Source: Pseudomonas ovata
GTDB lineage: Bacteria > Pseudomonadota > Gammaproteobacteria > Pseudomonadales > Pseudomonadaceae
Length of the DNA stretch: 64,000 nt
Direction of reading: 5' to 3'
NCBI RefSeq assembly: GCF_003131185.1
Contig: NZ_QFFU01000011.1
Coordinates: 124,001-188,000, forward strand
Positions 52,298 to 60,976 of this stretch are shown piece by piece (the stretch's first letter is position 1; every line of letters begins with the position of its first letter). The translations under genes and the position numbers were made by a program. The notes under the pieces were generated by a model, which saw nothing but the letters and a program-made list of their open reading frames with translations, did not search any database and had not been told where the DNA came from.

Positions 52298-53326
52298 ATG
52301 GACAGCATTGATGTCATGGTCTTGCGCGCGGCACGTGACTGGTCACTGACCGGTCACCGGGTGGTGCTGGCCACAGTGGTCAGAACCTGGGGCTCTTCGC
52401 CGCGCCCGGTAGGGGCGATGATGGTTTTGCGCGAGGACGGGCGGACGATTGGCAGTGTTTCGGGCGGGTGCATCGAAGATGATCTGATTGAGCGTTACAC
52501 CCACGCATATGGCGGTGCCGGCTTGCCTGATACGCCTGTGCAGGTGGTACGTTACGGCGTCAGTGCCGACGAAGCACACCGGTTTGGTCTGCCGTGTGGC
52601 GGCACCCTGGAGTTGGTACTGGAGTTTTCGCCCGACCTCGACACGCTGAAGGAGCTGATGACCCGGCTGGAAACCGGCGCCCTGGTGCAACGCACGGTCT
52701 GCCTGACCGAAGGCAGCGTGCAGCTCAAGCCCGGAACCGTTGCGCAAGCGCCTGGTTTCGATGGGCGGTACCTTGTCAATACACTCGGTCCTGGCTATCG
52801 GTTACTGTTGATCGGCGCCGGTGCCTTGGCGCAATACCTCTCGACCATGGCGCAGTTCAACGGCTTTACGGTTACGGTGTGCGATCCTCGCCTGGAATAC
52901 ATGGCGGCCTGGGCCGTCACCGGCGTTCATCTGGACACGCAAATGCCCGATGACGCGGTGCGCACCTTCAAACCCGACCCGCGCAGTGCCGTGATTGCCC
53001 TGACTCATGATCCCCGGCTGGACGATCTGGCGCTGCTGGCCGCGCTGCACAGTCCGGCTTTTTACGTCGGCGCCATTGGCTCGCGGCGCAACAACCAGCA
53101 GCGCCGTGAGCGGTTGATAACTTACTTTTCTGAAACTGCAGAGTCGTTGCAGGACTTGCGCGGTCCCATCGGCCTTTATATCGGCAGCAAGACCCCGGCC
53201 GAAATCGCAGTGAGTGTCATGGCCGAAGTGCTGGCCATCAAGAACGGTGTAACGGTGCCTGCGTCCATGTCAGTGGCCCAGGCCAAGCAACAGCATGAAG
53301 CGGCCCGCGCCACTCAGATCCATTAA
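52298..53326 (+). CDS. XdhC/CoxI-family molybdenum cofactor insertion factor (PaoD-like)
   Basis: A 342-residue maturation chaperone. The N-terminal XdhC-CoxI part is clear (VVRTWGSSPRPVGAMMVLRED, GSVSGGCIEDDLIERY), and a C-terminal Rossmann-type part follows (YRLLLIGAGALAQYLSTMA, ALTHDPRLDDLALLAAL, YVGAIGSRRNNQQRRERL). It binds and sulfurates the Mo cofactor for the catalytic subunit. The ATG at 52298 has AGGAGG seven bases upstream. It follows the catalytic subunit by 18 bp. Confidence 0.9.
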   Translation: MDSIDVMVLRAARDWSLTGHRVVLATVVRTWGSSPRPVGAMMVLREDGRTIGSVSGGCIEDDLIERYTHAYGGAGLPDTPVQVVRYGVSADEAHRFGLPCGGTLELVLEFSPDLDTLKELMTRLETGALVQRTVCLTEGSVQLKPGTVAQAPGFDGRYLVNTLGPGYRLLLIGAGALAQYLSTMAQFNGFTVTVCDPRLEYMAAWAVTGVHLDTQMPDDAVRTFKPDPRSAVIALTHDPRLDDLALLAALHSPAFYVGAIGSRRNNQQRRERLITYFSETAESLQDLRGPIGLYIGSKTPAEIAVSVMAEVLAIKNGVTVPASMSVAQAKQQHEAARATQIH

Positions 53327-53349
53327 TGAATCAAGGAGGTCAAGGGACA

Positions 53350-53763
53350 ATGCGATCAATAAGGGTAATCACAGCAGGTCTTGTATTGAGTGCTCTGGCA
53401 ACCGGTGCCGATGCTCAGGCGCGCATTTCGATTTTATCCGAATGGGGTCAGGTCTCGGCCACGCTCGGCGACAATCAGGCCGCGCAGGCATTGCTCAAGG
53501 CGTTGCCGGTCACCGTGGAAATGAGCGATCACTTGCGCCAGGAAAAGACCGGCAGCCTGTCAGCGCCCTTGCCGCATGCACCACGCCAGCAAGACTTTGC
53601 CAAAGGCACCCTGGGACTGTGGGGGCCTGATCACTTCGTTATCTACTACCGTAGCGGTCGGGTCCCGCAGCCCGGAATTGTCGTGCTGGGCCAGGTGACT
53701 GGCGATGTCTCGATATTCGATCGTCCCGGCACGGTGACTGTGCGTATCGAACGGGTCGATTAA
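53350..53763 (+). CDS. Exported cyclophilin-like fold protein
   Basis: A 137-residue protein with a signal peptide (RSIRVITAGLVLSALATGADA). The mature part resembles the cyclophilin-like (DUF369-type) family: LPVTVEMSDHLRQEKTG, LGLWGPDHFVIYYRSGRVPQPGIVVLG. No known prolyl isomerase residues are apparent. The ATG at 53350 is preferred, with AAGGAGG about 11 bases upstream; an ATG at 53326 overlaps the previous stop. As last gene of the aldehyde oxidoreductase unit it may assist the periplasmic enzyme, but that is only inferred. Confidence 0.75.
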   Translation: MRSIRVITAGLVLSALATGADAQARISILSEWGQVSATLGDNQAAQALLKALPVTVEMSDHLRQEKTGSLSAPLPHAPRQQDFAKGTLGLWGPDHFVIYYRSGRVPQPGIVVLGQVTGDVSIFDRPGTVTVRIERVD

Positions 53764-54665
53764 CCGCTATGGCGCAGCGCGGCAATCAGCAGTGCCATGG
53801 CCCCGGACGTCTGCCGCCGGCTTGAGTAGAACAGATGGTAGCCGGTCCAGTAGGGACTCCAGTCCTGCAGGACATGCACCAGATGCCCGCTGTCGATGTA
53901 GGGCAAGACCAGGTCCTGGGGAACATAGGCAATGCCCAGGCCGGCCACGGCAGCATCGCGGCAATCGTAGATACTGTTGAACACCATTTGGCCGTCGACC
54001 CGCACGTTGACAATGCGCTCGTGCTGCTCGAATTCCCACGGCCATAAGCCGCCATAGGTAGGCAGTCGCAGGTTGATGCAGTTGTGTTGCAACAGGTCGT
54101 CAGGCTGGTGGGGAACCGGGTGCTCGGCAAAGTAGCGGCGGGTGGCGACGGCCGCGAAACGCACATCAGGGCTGATGCGCACGGCAATCATGTCCTGCGG
54201 CACAGCCTCGCTGAGCCGCACGCCGGCATCGAATTGCTTGGCGGCGATGTCGGTCAAACCGTTATCGGCACACAGCTCTACCTTGATGCCGGGATACAAA
54301 GGCAAGAATGACTTGAGCCTTGGCGCGATCACTGTCCTGATGGGGTGGTCGGAGGCGGTGATTCTGATCGTGCCTGTCGGGTTGTCGCGCAACTCGGACA
54401 AGGCAGCCAGCTCGGCGTCGATTTCGGCAAACTGCGGCGCCACATGCACCAGCAGCCGCTCGCCCGCCTCGGTGGGTATCACTCGACGCGAGTTGCGGAT
54501 CAGCAACCGTACCCCCAGCTTCTTTTCCAATCCGCTCACGGCATGGCTGACGGCCGTCTGCGACAGTCCAAGATGGGCGGCGGCTCGGGTAAAGCTTCTT
54601 TCGCGGGCCACGGCAAAGAACACCTTCAGGCCCGGGAAGGAATCACGCAGCAGGTTATCGTGCAT
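53760..54665 (-). CDS. LysR-family regulator, convergent with the pao-type operon
   Basis: A 301-residue LysR-type regulator with HTH RSFTRAAAHLGLSQTAVSHA (about residues 21-40), linker VRLLIRNSRRVIPTEAG and effector domain. It overlaps the end of the cyclophilin-like gene by 4 bp in the opposite direction. It is a paralogue of the LysR at 47103-47993, so the aldehyde oxidoreductase genes are bracketed by two related regulators. Its own target may lie elsewhere. Confidence 0.85.
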   Translation of the reverse strand: MHDNLLRDSFPGLKVFFAVARERSFTRAAAHLGLSQTAVSHAVSGLEKKLGVRLLIRNSRRVIPTEAGERLLVHVAPQFAEIDAELAALSELRDNPTGTIRITASDHPIRTVIAPRLKSFLPLYPGIKVELCADNGLTDIAAKQFDAGVRLSEAVPQDMIAVRISPDVRFAAVATRRYFAEHPVPHQPDDLLQHNCINLRLPTYGGLWPWEFEQHERIVNVRVDGQMVFNSIYDCRDAAVAGLGIAYVPQDLVLPYIDSGHLVHVLQDWSPYWTGYHLFYSSRRQTSGAMALLIAALRHSG

Positions 54666-54777
54666 GCAGGCAACGGCTCAATGGTGGCGGTATCGGTATG
54701 CCTATAATGCCCCGTTTGTGCCCTTGCCGACTATGACAATGCCTGATAGGGCCCGGTGTGCGTGTGGCACCGCAGGC

Positions 54778-55110
54778 TCACTGAAATGGCTGCAACGCAT
54801 TGCCACGCGTGCCCTTGAGCTGGCACACGGCGGTGGGCTTGACCAGCCCGAAGGTGGACACCGCCATCATCCCGCCAGTGGTACCGCTGGGCACCGAGCA
54901 GTTGTAGTCGCCGGCCGAAGTCCTGGCGGTGAAGTAGGTCTGCATGGAGTCGCTGCGCACATTGGACACGCGTGAGACCGACTCGCCGGTGTTGGTTTCG
55001 GCCAGGGTCTTGAGGTGATCCTCGGTGGGCTTCATATTGCTGCACCCGGCAACAGCGATGAACAGGGCGCTCAGCAGGGCAAGACGGGTAGCAGGGGCAT
55101 GCAGTTTCAT
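54778..55110 (-). CDS. Small predicted lipoprotein
   Basis: A 110-residue protein with a lipoprotein signal (LALLSALFIAVAGC, lipobox VAGC with Cys at residue 23). The mature part is polar, with two more Cys (YNCSV and AVCQL) that could form a disulfide. I do not recognise the family. The open frame extends upstream to 55150 in another frame, but this start gives the proper signal. It stands alone between the LysR gene and a REP pair. Confidence 0.75.
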   Translation of the reverse strand: MKLHAPATRLALLSALFIAVAGCSNMKPTEDHLKTLAETNTGESVSRVSNVRSDSMQTYFTARTSAGDYNCSVPSGTTGGMMAVSTFGLVKPTAVCQLKGTRGNALQPFQ

Positions 55111-55323
55111 CGGACTTCTTCCTTGGGCTATCGGTTTTTTCGACGCGCAACGAGGCCTCGCATGGGCGATTTGCCGTGCGTGCGCTGCGTTGAGTGGGTG
55201 AGAAAAACTATAACGATGCCCCGTGCCCCGGTCATTAGCACACGTGTACTAGTGGCCAATGCCTATCAGCCAAGGTGATTTCATGACCTTTGCAGGTCTA
55301 CAACGTAAGAACGGCACGATCCC

Positions 55324-55414
55324 GCAGGAGCGACCACCGGTCGCGAAAGCTACAGCACAGGCGCGGCAGGGGGCTGGCTGGGCTGGCTCCTTCGCGACCG
55401 TTGGTCGCTCCTAC
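55324..55414. repeat. Short REP pair, second REP family
   Basis: GCAGGAGCGACCACCGGTCGCGA and, about 65 bp on, TCGCGACCGTTGGTCGCTCCTAC form inverted arms around a GGCGCGGCAGGGGGCTGG core. A homologous element in opposite orientation is at 62780-62863. Apart from it, the gap 55111-55410 shows no gene. Confidence 0.85.
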
Positions 55415-57201
55415 GCAGTTGATGAGACCGATGGATTCTGGACCCGCCGCTGGTGCTTCTTCAGGCGATAGGCAAATTGCGCCCGGCTCAGGCCCAGCAA
55501 GCGGGCGGCGGCGGCCAGGTTGCCGGCACTGTGCTGCAAGGCCTCGGTGACCAGCCGCGCCTCCAGCCCTTCGATAGAGAAGCCCGGGTCCTGCTGCCCC
55601 AACGTTTCCAGTAACGCCGGCGCTGCGGTGGCAGCCGAGGCGGCCTGGCGCAGGGCGGCGGTCGACAGGCTGCCGTGGCCGTCGACTTCGTAAGGGTCCG
55701 ATGGCATCGGTTCATTGCGAAACAGGTGCACCAGATCAATGGGCTGGCCGTCATCGCTGGCAATCAGGCCGCGCTCGATCAGGTTCTGCAGCTCGCGCAC
55801 GTTGCCCGGAAAGGGGTAGCGCAGCAGTACCTTGAGCGCCCGCATGGTCAGACCGGCCGGGGTGCGCGCATAGTCCTGGCAAAAGCGCTTGAGAAACGCG
55901 TCGATCAGCAACGGAATGTCATCGCGGCGTTCGCGCAGCGGCGGCAGGGCGATGGGGTAGACATTGAGGCGGTAGAACAGGTCTTCGCGAAAGGAGCCAT
56001 CCGCCACCGCCTGGCGCAGGTCGATATTGGTGGCCGCCACCACACGCACATCCACCTTGATCTCGCGCACCCCGCCGATGCGTTCGATTTCCCGTTCCTG
56101 CAAGGCACGCAGCAACTTGCTTTGCCCCGGCAGGCTCAGGCAGGTGATTTCGTCGAGAAACAGCGTCCCGCCCTGGGCGCGCTCGAAGCGCCCGGGCCTT
56201 GAATGCGTAGCGCCGGTGTAGGCCCCGCGCTCGACCCCGAACAACTCGGCTTCGATCAGGTTGTCCGGAATCGCCGCACAATTGAGGGCCACGAAGGGGC
56301 TGTCACGGCGACGGCTGAGCTGGTGCAGCTGGCGGGCAAACATTTCCTTGCCCACCCCGGACTCGCCGCTGATCAACACGGTGGCCGGGGTCAGGGCGAC
56401 CCGCTGCAGCGCCTGGCTGGCGGCATTGAAGGCGGCGCTGGCGCCGATCAGGGTCGGTGGCGCGCTGCCCGTTGCGGCTTTGGCTGGCGGTGTACCGGGT
56501 TGGAGCGCGACGTCGGGGCGGGGCACGGCCTGCGAGGCATTCAGGTAGCCCAGATCCTGCCCGACATCGCCCCACTGTTCGGCAGTCTTGCCGATGACCC
56601 GGCAACAGTCGTGGCCCATGCCGCGGCACTGCACCTCGCGAAAAATCACCATCTGCCCGAACAGGCCACTGACGAAACCGATGGCGTAGCCGATTTCGGT
56701 CCAGCACACCGGGTCCTGGCCAATGCCGTAGGCGGCCAGATGCTCATCGGCCTCGCAGGAATGGTGCCAGAGAAACTCGCCTTCATAGAAGCCCGAATCA
56801 GCGTCGAACTTGAAGTGCAGCGGTTGCACCTTGGCCATGCCTTCGAGGGTGTGCAGGTGGGTGCCGGCGCGAAACACGGCGGCGGCATCGGCATGCGGCC
56901 AGCGCTCGCGGATCAGCCGTGCGTCGCGGGCGCCGCAGCCGTAGCCGGTGCGGGTGAACAGGCCACGCGCCTGCTCCAGCCCCAGGCGCTCGATGATCTC
57001 GCGGCGCAAGGCGCCGAACGAAGAGCTGTGCAACAGCAGCATGCGCTGGTCATTGAGCCAGATACGCCCGTCTTCGGGAGAAAAGAACAGGCAGTCGGTC
57101 AGCTCGGCCGGGGTGGGCGAGCTGCTGTCGCTCAATTGCCGGCTATCGCCGCGCGGATGGTAGTCGGCAGGGTCAGGCTGGGCATCGTGAGGGTGAGTCA
57201 T
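55411..57201 (-). CDS. XylR/DmpR-type sigma-54-dependent activator
   Basis: A 596-residue enhancer-binding protein for aromatic catabolism. Residues about 35-140 form a XylR_N sensor (WLNDQRMLLLHSSSFGALRR, GYGCGARDARLIRERWP), and about 140-205 a V4R domain (CEADEHLAAYGIG, CRGMGHDCCRVIG). The AAA+ domain has Walker A GESGVGKE (279-286) and the sigma-54 contact loop GAYTGA (326-331, Phe replaced by Tyr). A Fis-type HTH ends the protein (NLAAAARLLGLSRAQFAYRL). It is divergent from an aldehyde dehydrogenase gene that has a -24/-12 promoter, and so likely activates it when an aromatic compound binds the sensor. Confidence 0.92.
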   Translation of the reverse strand: MTHPHDAQPDPADYHPRGDSRQLSDSSSPTPAELTDCLFFSPEDGRIWLNDQRMLLLHSSSFGALRREIIERLGLEQARGLFTRTGYGCGARDARLIRERWPHADAAAVFRAGTHLHTLEGMAKVQPLHFKFDADSGFYEGEFLWHHSCEADEHLAAYGIGQDPVCWTEIGYAIGFVSGLFGQMVIFREVQCRGMGHDCCRVIGKTAEQWGDVGQDLGYLNASQAVPRPDVALQPGTPPAKAATGSAPPTLIGASAAFNAASQALQRVALTPATVLISGESGVGKEMFARQLHQLSRRRDSPFVALNCAAIPDNLIEAELFGVERGAYTGATHSRPGRFERAQGGTLFLDEITCLSLPGQSKLLRALQEREIERIGGVREIKVDVRVVAATNIDLRQAVADGSFREDLFYRLNVYPIALPPLRERRDDIPLLIDAFLKRFCQDYARTPAGLTMRALKVLLRYPFPGNVRELQNLIERGLIASDDGQPIDLVHLFRNEPMPSDPYEVDGHGSLSTAALRQAASAATAAPALLETLGQQDPGFSIEGLEARLVTEALQHSAGNLAAAARLLGLSRAQFAYRLKKHQRRVQNPSVSSTA

Positions 57202-57391
57202 TGTTCGGCCCCTGTAACGCTGGGTTAACGATATGAACAACCGGTGAGATAGTTATTAAACATAACCTTCTCAAATGAACAAGCGTCTGGTTGCAGGTTT
57301 TTACCGGGCCTGAGCAGCAGGCCAAGGCACGAGCCGTGCAAAGCCGCCGGGCAGACGCATCGACCTTTTATTTTCGAAGGCCGGCTGCCCG

Positions 57392-57408
57392 ACGGCACAG
57401 CCCTTGCT
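57392..57408 (+). promoter_or_regulatory. Sigma-54 (-24/-12) promoter of the aromatic aldehyde operon
   Basis: ACGGCACAGCCCTTGCT fits TGGCAC-N5-TTGCW, with the invariant GG at 57394-57395 and GC at 57406-57407, ten bases apart. Transcription would start near 57419, about 60 bp before the ATG at 57481. Its pairing with the divergent sigma-54 activator makes it convincing. A dyad GTTAT-TAAAC-ATAAC at 57251-57265 could be an upstream activator site. Confidence 0.8.
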
Positions 57409-57480
57409 CAAGGCTTGTTGCGGCGTTTACACCGTTCAAGACCGGTGCAAGCGATGACAATGATAAGAACCGGAGTTGCC

Positions 57481-58956
57481 ATGTCAGTGACTGAAACCAC
57501 CCCTTTGTTGCACCGTGCGCTTACGTGCGAATGCCTGTTCAACGGCGACTGGATTCCCGGCTCGGGAACCGTGCTGCCGGTGATCGAACCCGCCACCGGC
57601 GAGCCCTTGATGCGCTGCGCCATGGCCACGCCCGACGACATGGCCCAGGCCTGCGAGCAGGCCGCGAAGGCCCAGCCGGCCTGGGCCGCGCTGGGCCCGC
57701 GTGAACGCGCCGAGATTTTTCGCAAGGCGGCTGCCGTGGCGCAGCAGGCCTTTGCCGAGCTGGCACTGTATGTGGCCCGGGAAACCGGCGGCGCCTTGTT
57801 CAAGGGCGAGCATGAGGTGCGCGAGGCCATCGTGCTGCTGCACCAGGCGGCAGGGTTGTTGTCGCAACCGCACGGGCTGGTGCTGCCCAGCGCCGCAGGG
57901 CGGTTGTCATACGCCAAGCGCCTGCCGCACGGGGTGGTCGGGGTGATCTCGCCGTTCAATTTCCCGCTGATCCTGTCGTTGCGCTCGGTGGCACCGGCGC
58001 TGGCCGCCGGCAATGCGGTGGTGCTCAAGCCCGACCCGCAGACACCGGTCAGCGGCGGTTTTCTCATCGCCCGGCTGTTCGAGGCGGCCGGCCTGCCCAA
58101 GGGACTGTTACAGGTGTTGCCAGGCGATGCCCCGGTGGGTGAGGCGCTGTGCCGTGACCCGCATGTGCGCATGATCGCCTTTACCGGCTCGACCGATGCC
58201 GGGCGCAAGGTGGCCGCCGTGGCCGGGCAGAGCCTGAAAAAAGTGGCGCTGGAACTGGGCGGCAAGAACCCGCTGATCATTCTCGAAGACGCCGACCTGG
58301 ACCAGGCCGCCAATAATGCGGCCTGGGGCGCCTGGCTGCATCAAGGGCAGATCTGCATGGCCACCGGTCTGATCCTGGTGCATGAGTCCATCGCCGAGGC
58401 ATTCACCCGCAAGCTGGTGGCCAAGGCCCGGGCGCTGACCGTGGGCAATGCCGCCCGTGGCGAAGCGGCGCTGGGGCCGTTGATCAACGCGCGGCAATTG
58501 CAGCGCGTGCACGACATCGTCAACGACAGTGTGCAGGCCGGTGCCCGGCTGGAAACGGGGGGCGACTACGACCGGCTGTTCTACCAGCCCACCGTGCTTA
58601 GCGGGGTGCGTCCGGGCATGCGGGCGTTCAAGCACGAGATCTTCGGCCCGGTGGCGGTGGTGGTCAGTTTTGCCAGCGACGAAGAGGCCATCGAACTGGC
58701 CAACCGTACCGAATACGGCCTGGCGGCGGCGGTGATCTCGCCTTCGGTGGGGCGCGCCATGGCCATCGGCGAGCAGCTTGACTGCGGCCTGCTGCACATC
58801 AACGACCAGACCGTGGCCGACGAATGCAGCAACCCCTTTGGCGGACGCGGCGCCTCCGGCAATGGCGGCAGCGTGGGCGGGCCGGCCGACTGGGACGAAT
58901 ACAGCCAGTGGCAGTGGGTCACGGTCAAGAATGTGCCGCCTGCCTATCCCTTCTGA
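57481..58956 (+). CDS. Aromatic (benzaldehyde/coniferyl/vanillin-type) aldehyde dehydrogenase
   Basis: A 491-residue NAD(P)-dependent aldehyde dehydrogenase, similar to the XylC/AreC and vanillin groups. The cofactor region GVISPFNFPLILSLRSVAPA, FTGSTDAGRKVAAVAG, the general base in LELGGKNP and the catalytic Cys in QGQICMATG are present, and the end is QWQWVTVKNVPPAYPF. It would oxidise the aldehyde made by the next gene's alcohol dehydrogenase to the aromatic acid. The ATG at 57481 has GGAG six bases upstream. First gene after the sigma-54 promoter. Confidence 0.88.
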   Translation: MSVTETTPLLHRALTCECLFNGDWIPGSGTVLPVIEPATGEPLMRCAMATPDDMAQACEQAAKAQPAWAALGPRERAEIFRKAAAVAQQAFAELALYVARETGGALFKGEHEVREAIVLLHQAAGLLSQPHGLVLPSAAGRLSYAKRLPHGVVGVISPFNFPLILSLRSVAPALAAGNAVVLKPDPQTPVSGGFLIARLFEAAGLPKGLLQVLPGDAPVGEALCRDPHVRMIAFTGSTDAGRKVAAVAGQSLKKVALELGGKNPLIILEDADLDQAANNAAWGAWLHQGQICMATGLILVHESIAEAFTRKLVAKARALTVGNAARGEAALGPLINARQLQRVHDIVNDSVQAGARLETGGDYDRLFYQPTVLSGVRPGMRAFKHEIFGPVAVVVSFASDEEAIELANRTEYGLAAAVISPSVGRAMAIGEQLDCGLLHINDQTVADECSNPFGGRGASGNGGSVGGPADWDEYSQWQWVTVKNVPPAYPF

Positions 58957-58995
58957 TTCCCCTTTGCCTTACAACAATAAACAAGAGGGCTGAAC

Positions 58996-59763
58996 ATGAA
59001 CCTGCACAATAAAACCCTGGTAGTGACTGGCGTGGCATCTGGCATTGGTGCCGAGGTGGCCCGGCTGGCGCGCTTTCAAGGCGCCCGCGTAATCGGCGTG
59101 GATCGCCATGAGCCGCAACTGACCCTGGACGGTTTCTTCCAGGCCGACCTCGGTGATGCAGCCAGCATCGAGGCGTTGGTGGCTCGCCTGCCGGAGCGGG
59201 TCGATGCGCTGTGCAACATTGCGGGGGTGCCCGGCACGGCGCCGGTCGAGGCCGTGGCCACGGTCAATTACCTGGGCGTGCGTCACCTCTCCCAAAAGCT
59301 GCTACCGCGTCTGCCTGCCGGCAGCAGCATCGTCAATGTGGCCTCGGTGCTGGGCGCGCAATGGCCGCAACGGCTTGAGCGGCACAAGGCCCTGGCGGCC
59401 ACCCGCGACCACGCCGAGGCCTGTCAGTGGCTGGCGGCCAACCCGGTGGCGCAGGACGGTTGCTATCAGTACTTCAAGGAAGCGCTGATCGTCTGGAGCT
59501 TTGCGCAATCGCAGGCCTGGTTTCGCGACCACGGCGTGCGCCTGAACTGCGTGGCGCCGGGGCCGGTGTTCACGCCCATCCTGAGGGATTTTGTCAGCAT
59601 GCTCGGGCCTGAGCGGGTGGCGCAGGACAGCACGCGCATGACGCGCCCGGCGCTGGCCGATGAAGTGGCGGCGGTGATTGCCTTTCTGTGCTCGGACGCG
59701 TCGCGCTGGGTCAATGGCGTCAACCTGCCGGTGGACGGAGGGCTGGCCGCGACCTATGTCTAG
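58996..59763 (+). CDS. Coniferyl alcohol dehydrogenase-like SDR (CalA-type)
   Basis: A 255-residue short-chain dehydrogenase, the same length as CalA of eugenol-degrading Pseudomonas and alike throughout (VVTGVASGIGAEVARL, RVIGVDRHEPQLTLDGFFQADL, LCNIAGVPGTAPV, CYQYFKEALIVWS, VAPGPVFTPILRDFVSMLG, NLPVDGGLAATYV). Cofactor motif TGVASGIG; catalytic pair YFKEA places Lys three residues after Tyr. It oxidises a substituted aromatic alcohol to the aldehyde. It lies 39 bp after the aldehyde dehydrogenase gene. The natural substrate could be coniferyl, benzyl or a related alcohol. Confidence 0.88.
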   Translation: MNLHNKTLVVTGVASGIGAEVARLARFQGARVIGVDRHEPQLTLDGFFQADLGDAASIEALVARLPERVDALCNIAGVPGTAPVEAVATVNYLGVRHLSQKLLPRLPAGSSIVNVASVLGAQWPQRLERHKALAATRDHAEACQWLAANPVAQDGCYQYFKEALIVWSFAQSQAWFRDHGVRLNCVAPGPVFTPILRDFVSMLGPERVAQDSTRMTRPALADEVAAVIAFLCSDASRWVNGVNLPVDGGLAATYV

Positions 59764-59877
59764 CAGCGTTTGACAACCCGCACCTCTGCGGCGCCTGTTG
59801 CACCGCTGTCGCCAGCAGAGCTGCCTCCCACAGGACTGTGGGGTCTTGAACAACAACAAAAATACAGGACTTACAAG

Positions 59878-60825
59878 ATGCTCAAGCCATTCTTGCGGAT
59901 CGTTGCGCCCATGACATTGTGTGCATTGTCGTCAGCCACCCAGGCCTATGACTTGCCCGGCCTCAATCTGGGCAGCACCAGCTTCTATGACGGCTCACCG
60001 GCGCCGGCCGGTCCCGGCTGGTACCTGGAGGAGTACCTGACGTATTCCCGGGCCAGCCGTTTCAACGACGCCAATGGCAACAAACTGCCATTGCCCCGGC
60101 AGGACCTGGAAGTGGTGGCGCCGACCACGCAGATCATTTACCTGGGTCAGCCGCTGGCCAACGGCGCCATGCCGGGCTTTACCGTCATCAATACTTCGCT
60201 GGCACACGTCGATGTCGACGATGGCCTGAACAATGCGGCGCTCAGTTCCCGTGCCGGTTTCGGTGATGTCATCGTCGGCCCTTTCCTGCAACTGCCGACC
60301 CTGACCCGCGCCGATGGCAGTCCCTTGCTGACCCAGCGCGTCGAGGTCGACGTGGCGATTCCGGTGGGCAGCTACGATCGCGGGCGTTCGATCAACCCCG
60401 GCAGCAACTTCTGGTCGTTCAATCCGTACTACGCGGCCACCTACTGGTTCAATCCCAAGTGGTCGGCCAGCGGGCGCTTCATGTACCTGTGGAACGGCAA
60501 GAACGATGACCCTCAAGTCGCTTTCGGCGAAGTCTCCGACACCCAGGCCGGTCAGGCGCTGCACGCCAACCTGACGTTGCAGTACGCCATCGACCAGTCG
60601 CTGAGCCTGGGGCTCAATGGCTATTGGTTGAAGCAGATCACCGACACCGAGGTCGACGGCCACGCCGTCAGCGGGCGCCGGGAAAAGGTCTGGGCCATCG
60701 GCCCGGGGCTGGTGTATGCGTTCAACAAGGAGAACGTGCTGTCGGTCAATGCCTACTTCGAGCAGGAGGCGGAAAACCGCACCCAGGGCAACAAGATGGT
60801 GCTCAATTGGTTGCATAAATTCTAG
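59878..60825 (+). CDS. Outer-membrane protein of the phenol/MetA-degradation (channel) type
   Basis: A 315-residue protein with signal peptide (LKPFLRIVAPMTLCALSSATQA). The mature part is rich in beta-strand patterns and resembles the family annotated as 'MetA-pathway of phenol degradation' or SphA-type transporters (PAGPGWYLEEYLTYSRASRF, VDVAIPVGSYDRG, NFWSFNPYYAATYWFNPKW, LGLNGYWLKQITDTEVDG). It may let hydrophobic aromatics cross the outer membrane. The ATG at 59878 is chosen because it opens the signal peptide and has CAGGA upstream. Third gene of the aromatic operon. Confidence 0.85.
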   Translation: MLKPFLRIVAPMTLCALSSATQAYDLPGLNLGSTSFYDGSPAPAGPGWYLEEYLTYSRASRFNDANGNKLPLPRQDLEVVAPTTQIIYLGQPLANGAMPGFTVINTSLAHVDVDDGLNNAALSSRAGFGDVIVGPFLQLPTLTRADGSPLLTQRVEVDVAIPVGSYDRGRSINPGSNFWSFNPYYAATYWFNPKWSASGRFMYLWNGKNDDPQVAFGEVSDTQAGQALHANLTLQYAIDQSLSLGLNGYWLKQITDTEVDGHAVSGRREKVWAIGPGLVYAFNKENVLSVNAYFEQEAENRTQGNKMVLNWLHKF

Positions 60826-60976
60826 GTCTGTCGCGGTCATTCAATAGCGCGTGCTGCATGAATTGCATCCATAATGCGCCCTGGCCGCCCTTTGACAGAG
60901 GGCGCCAGGATTTCATGCAAATGCCGCCTTGCGAAGGGTCAGGCAGCCGTGACTTGACCGCATAAAAGGGCCTGGT

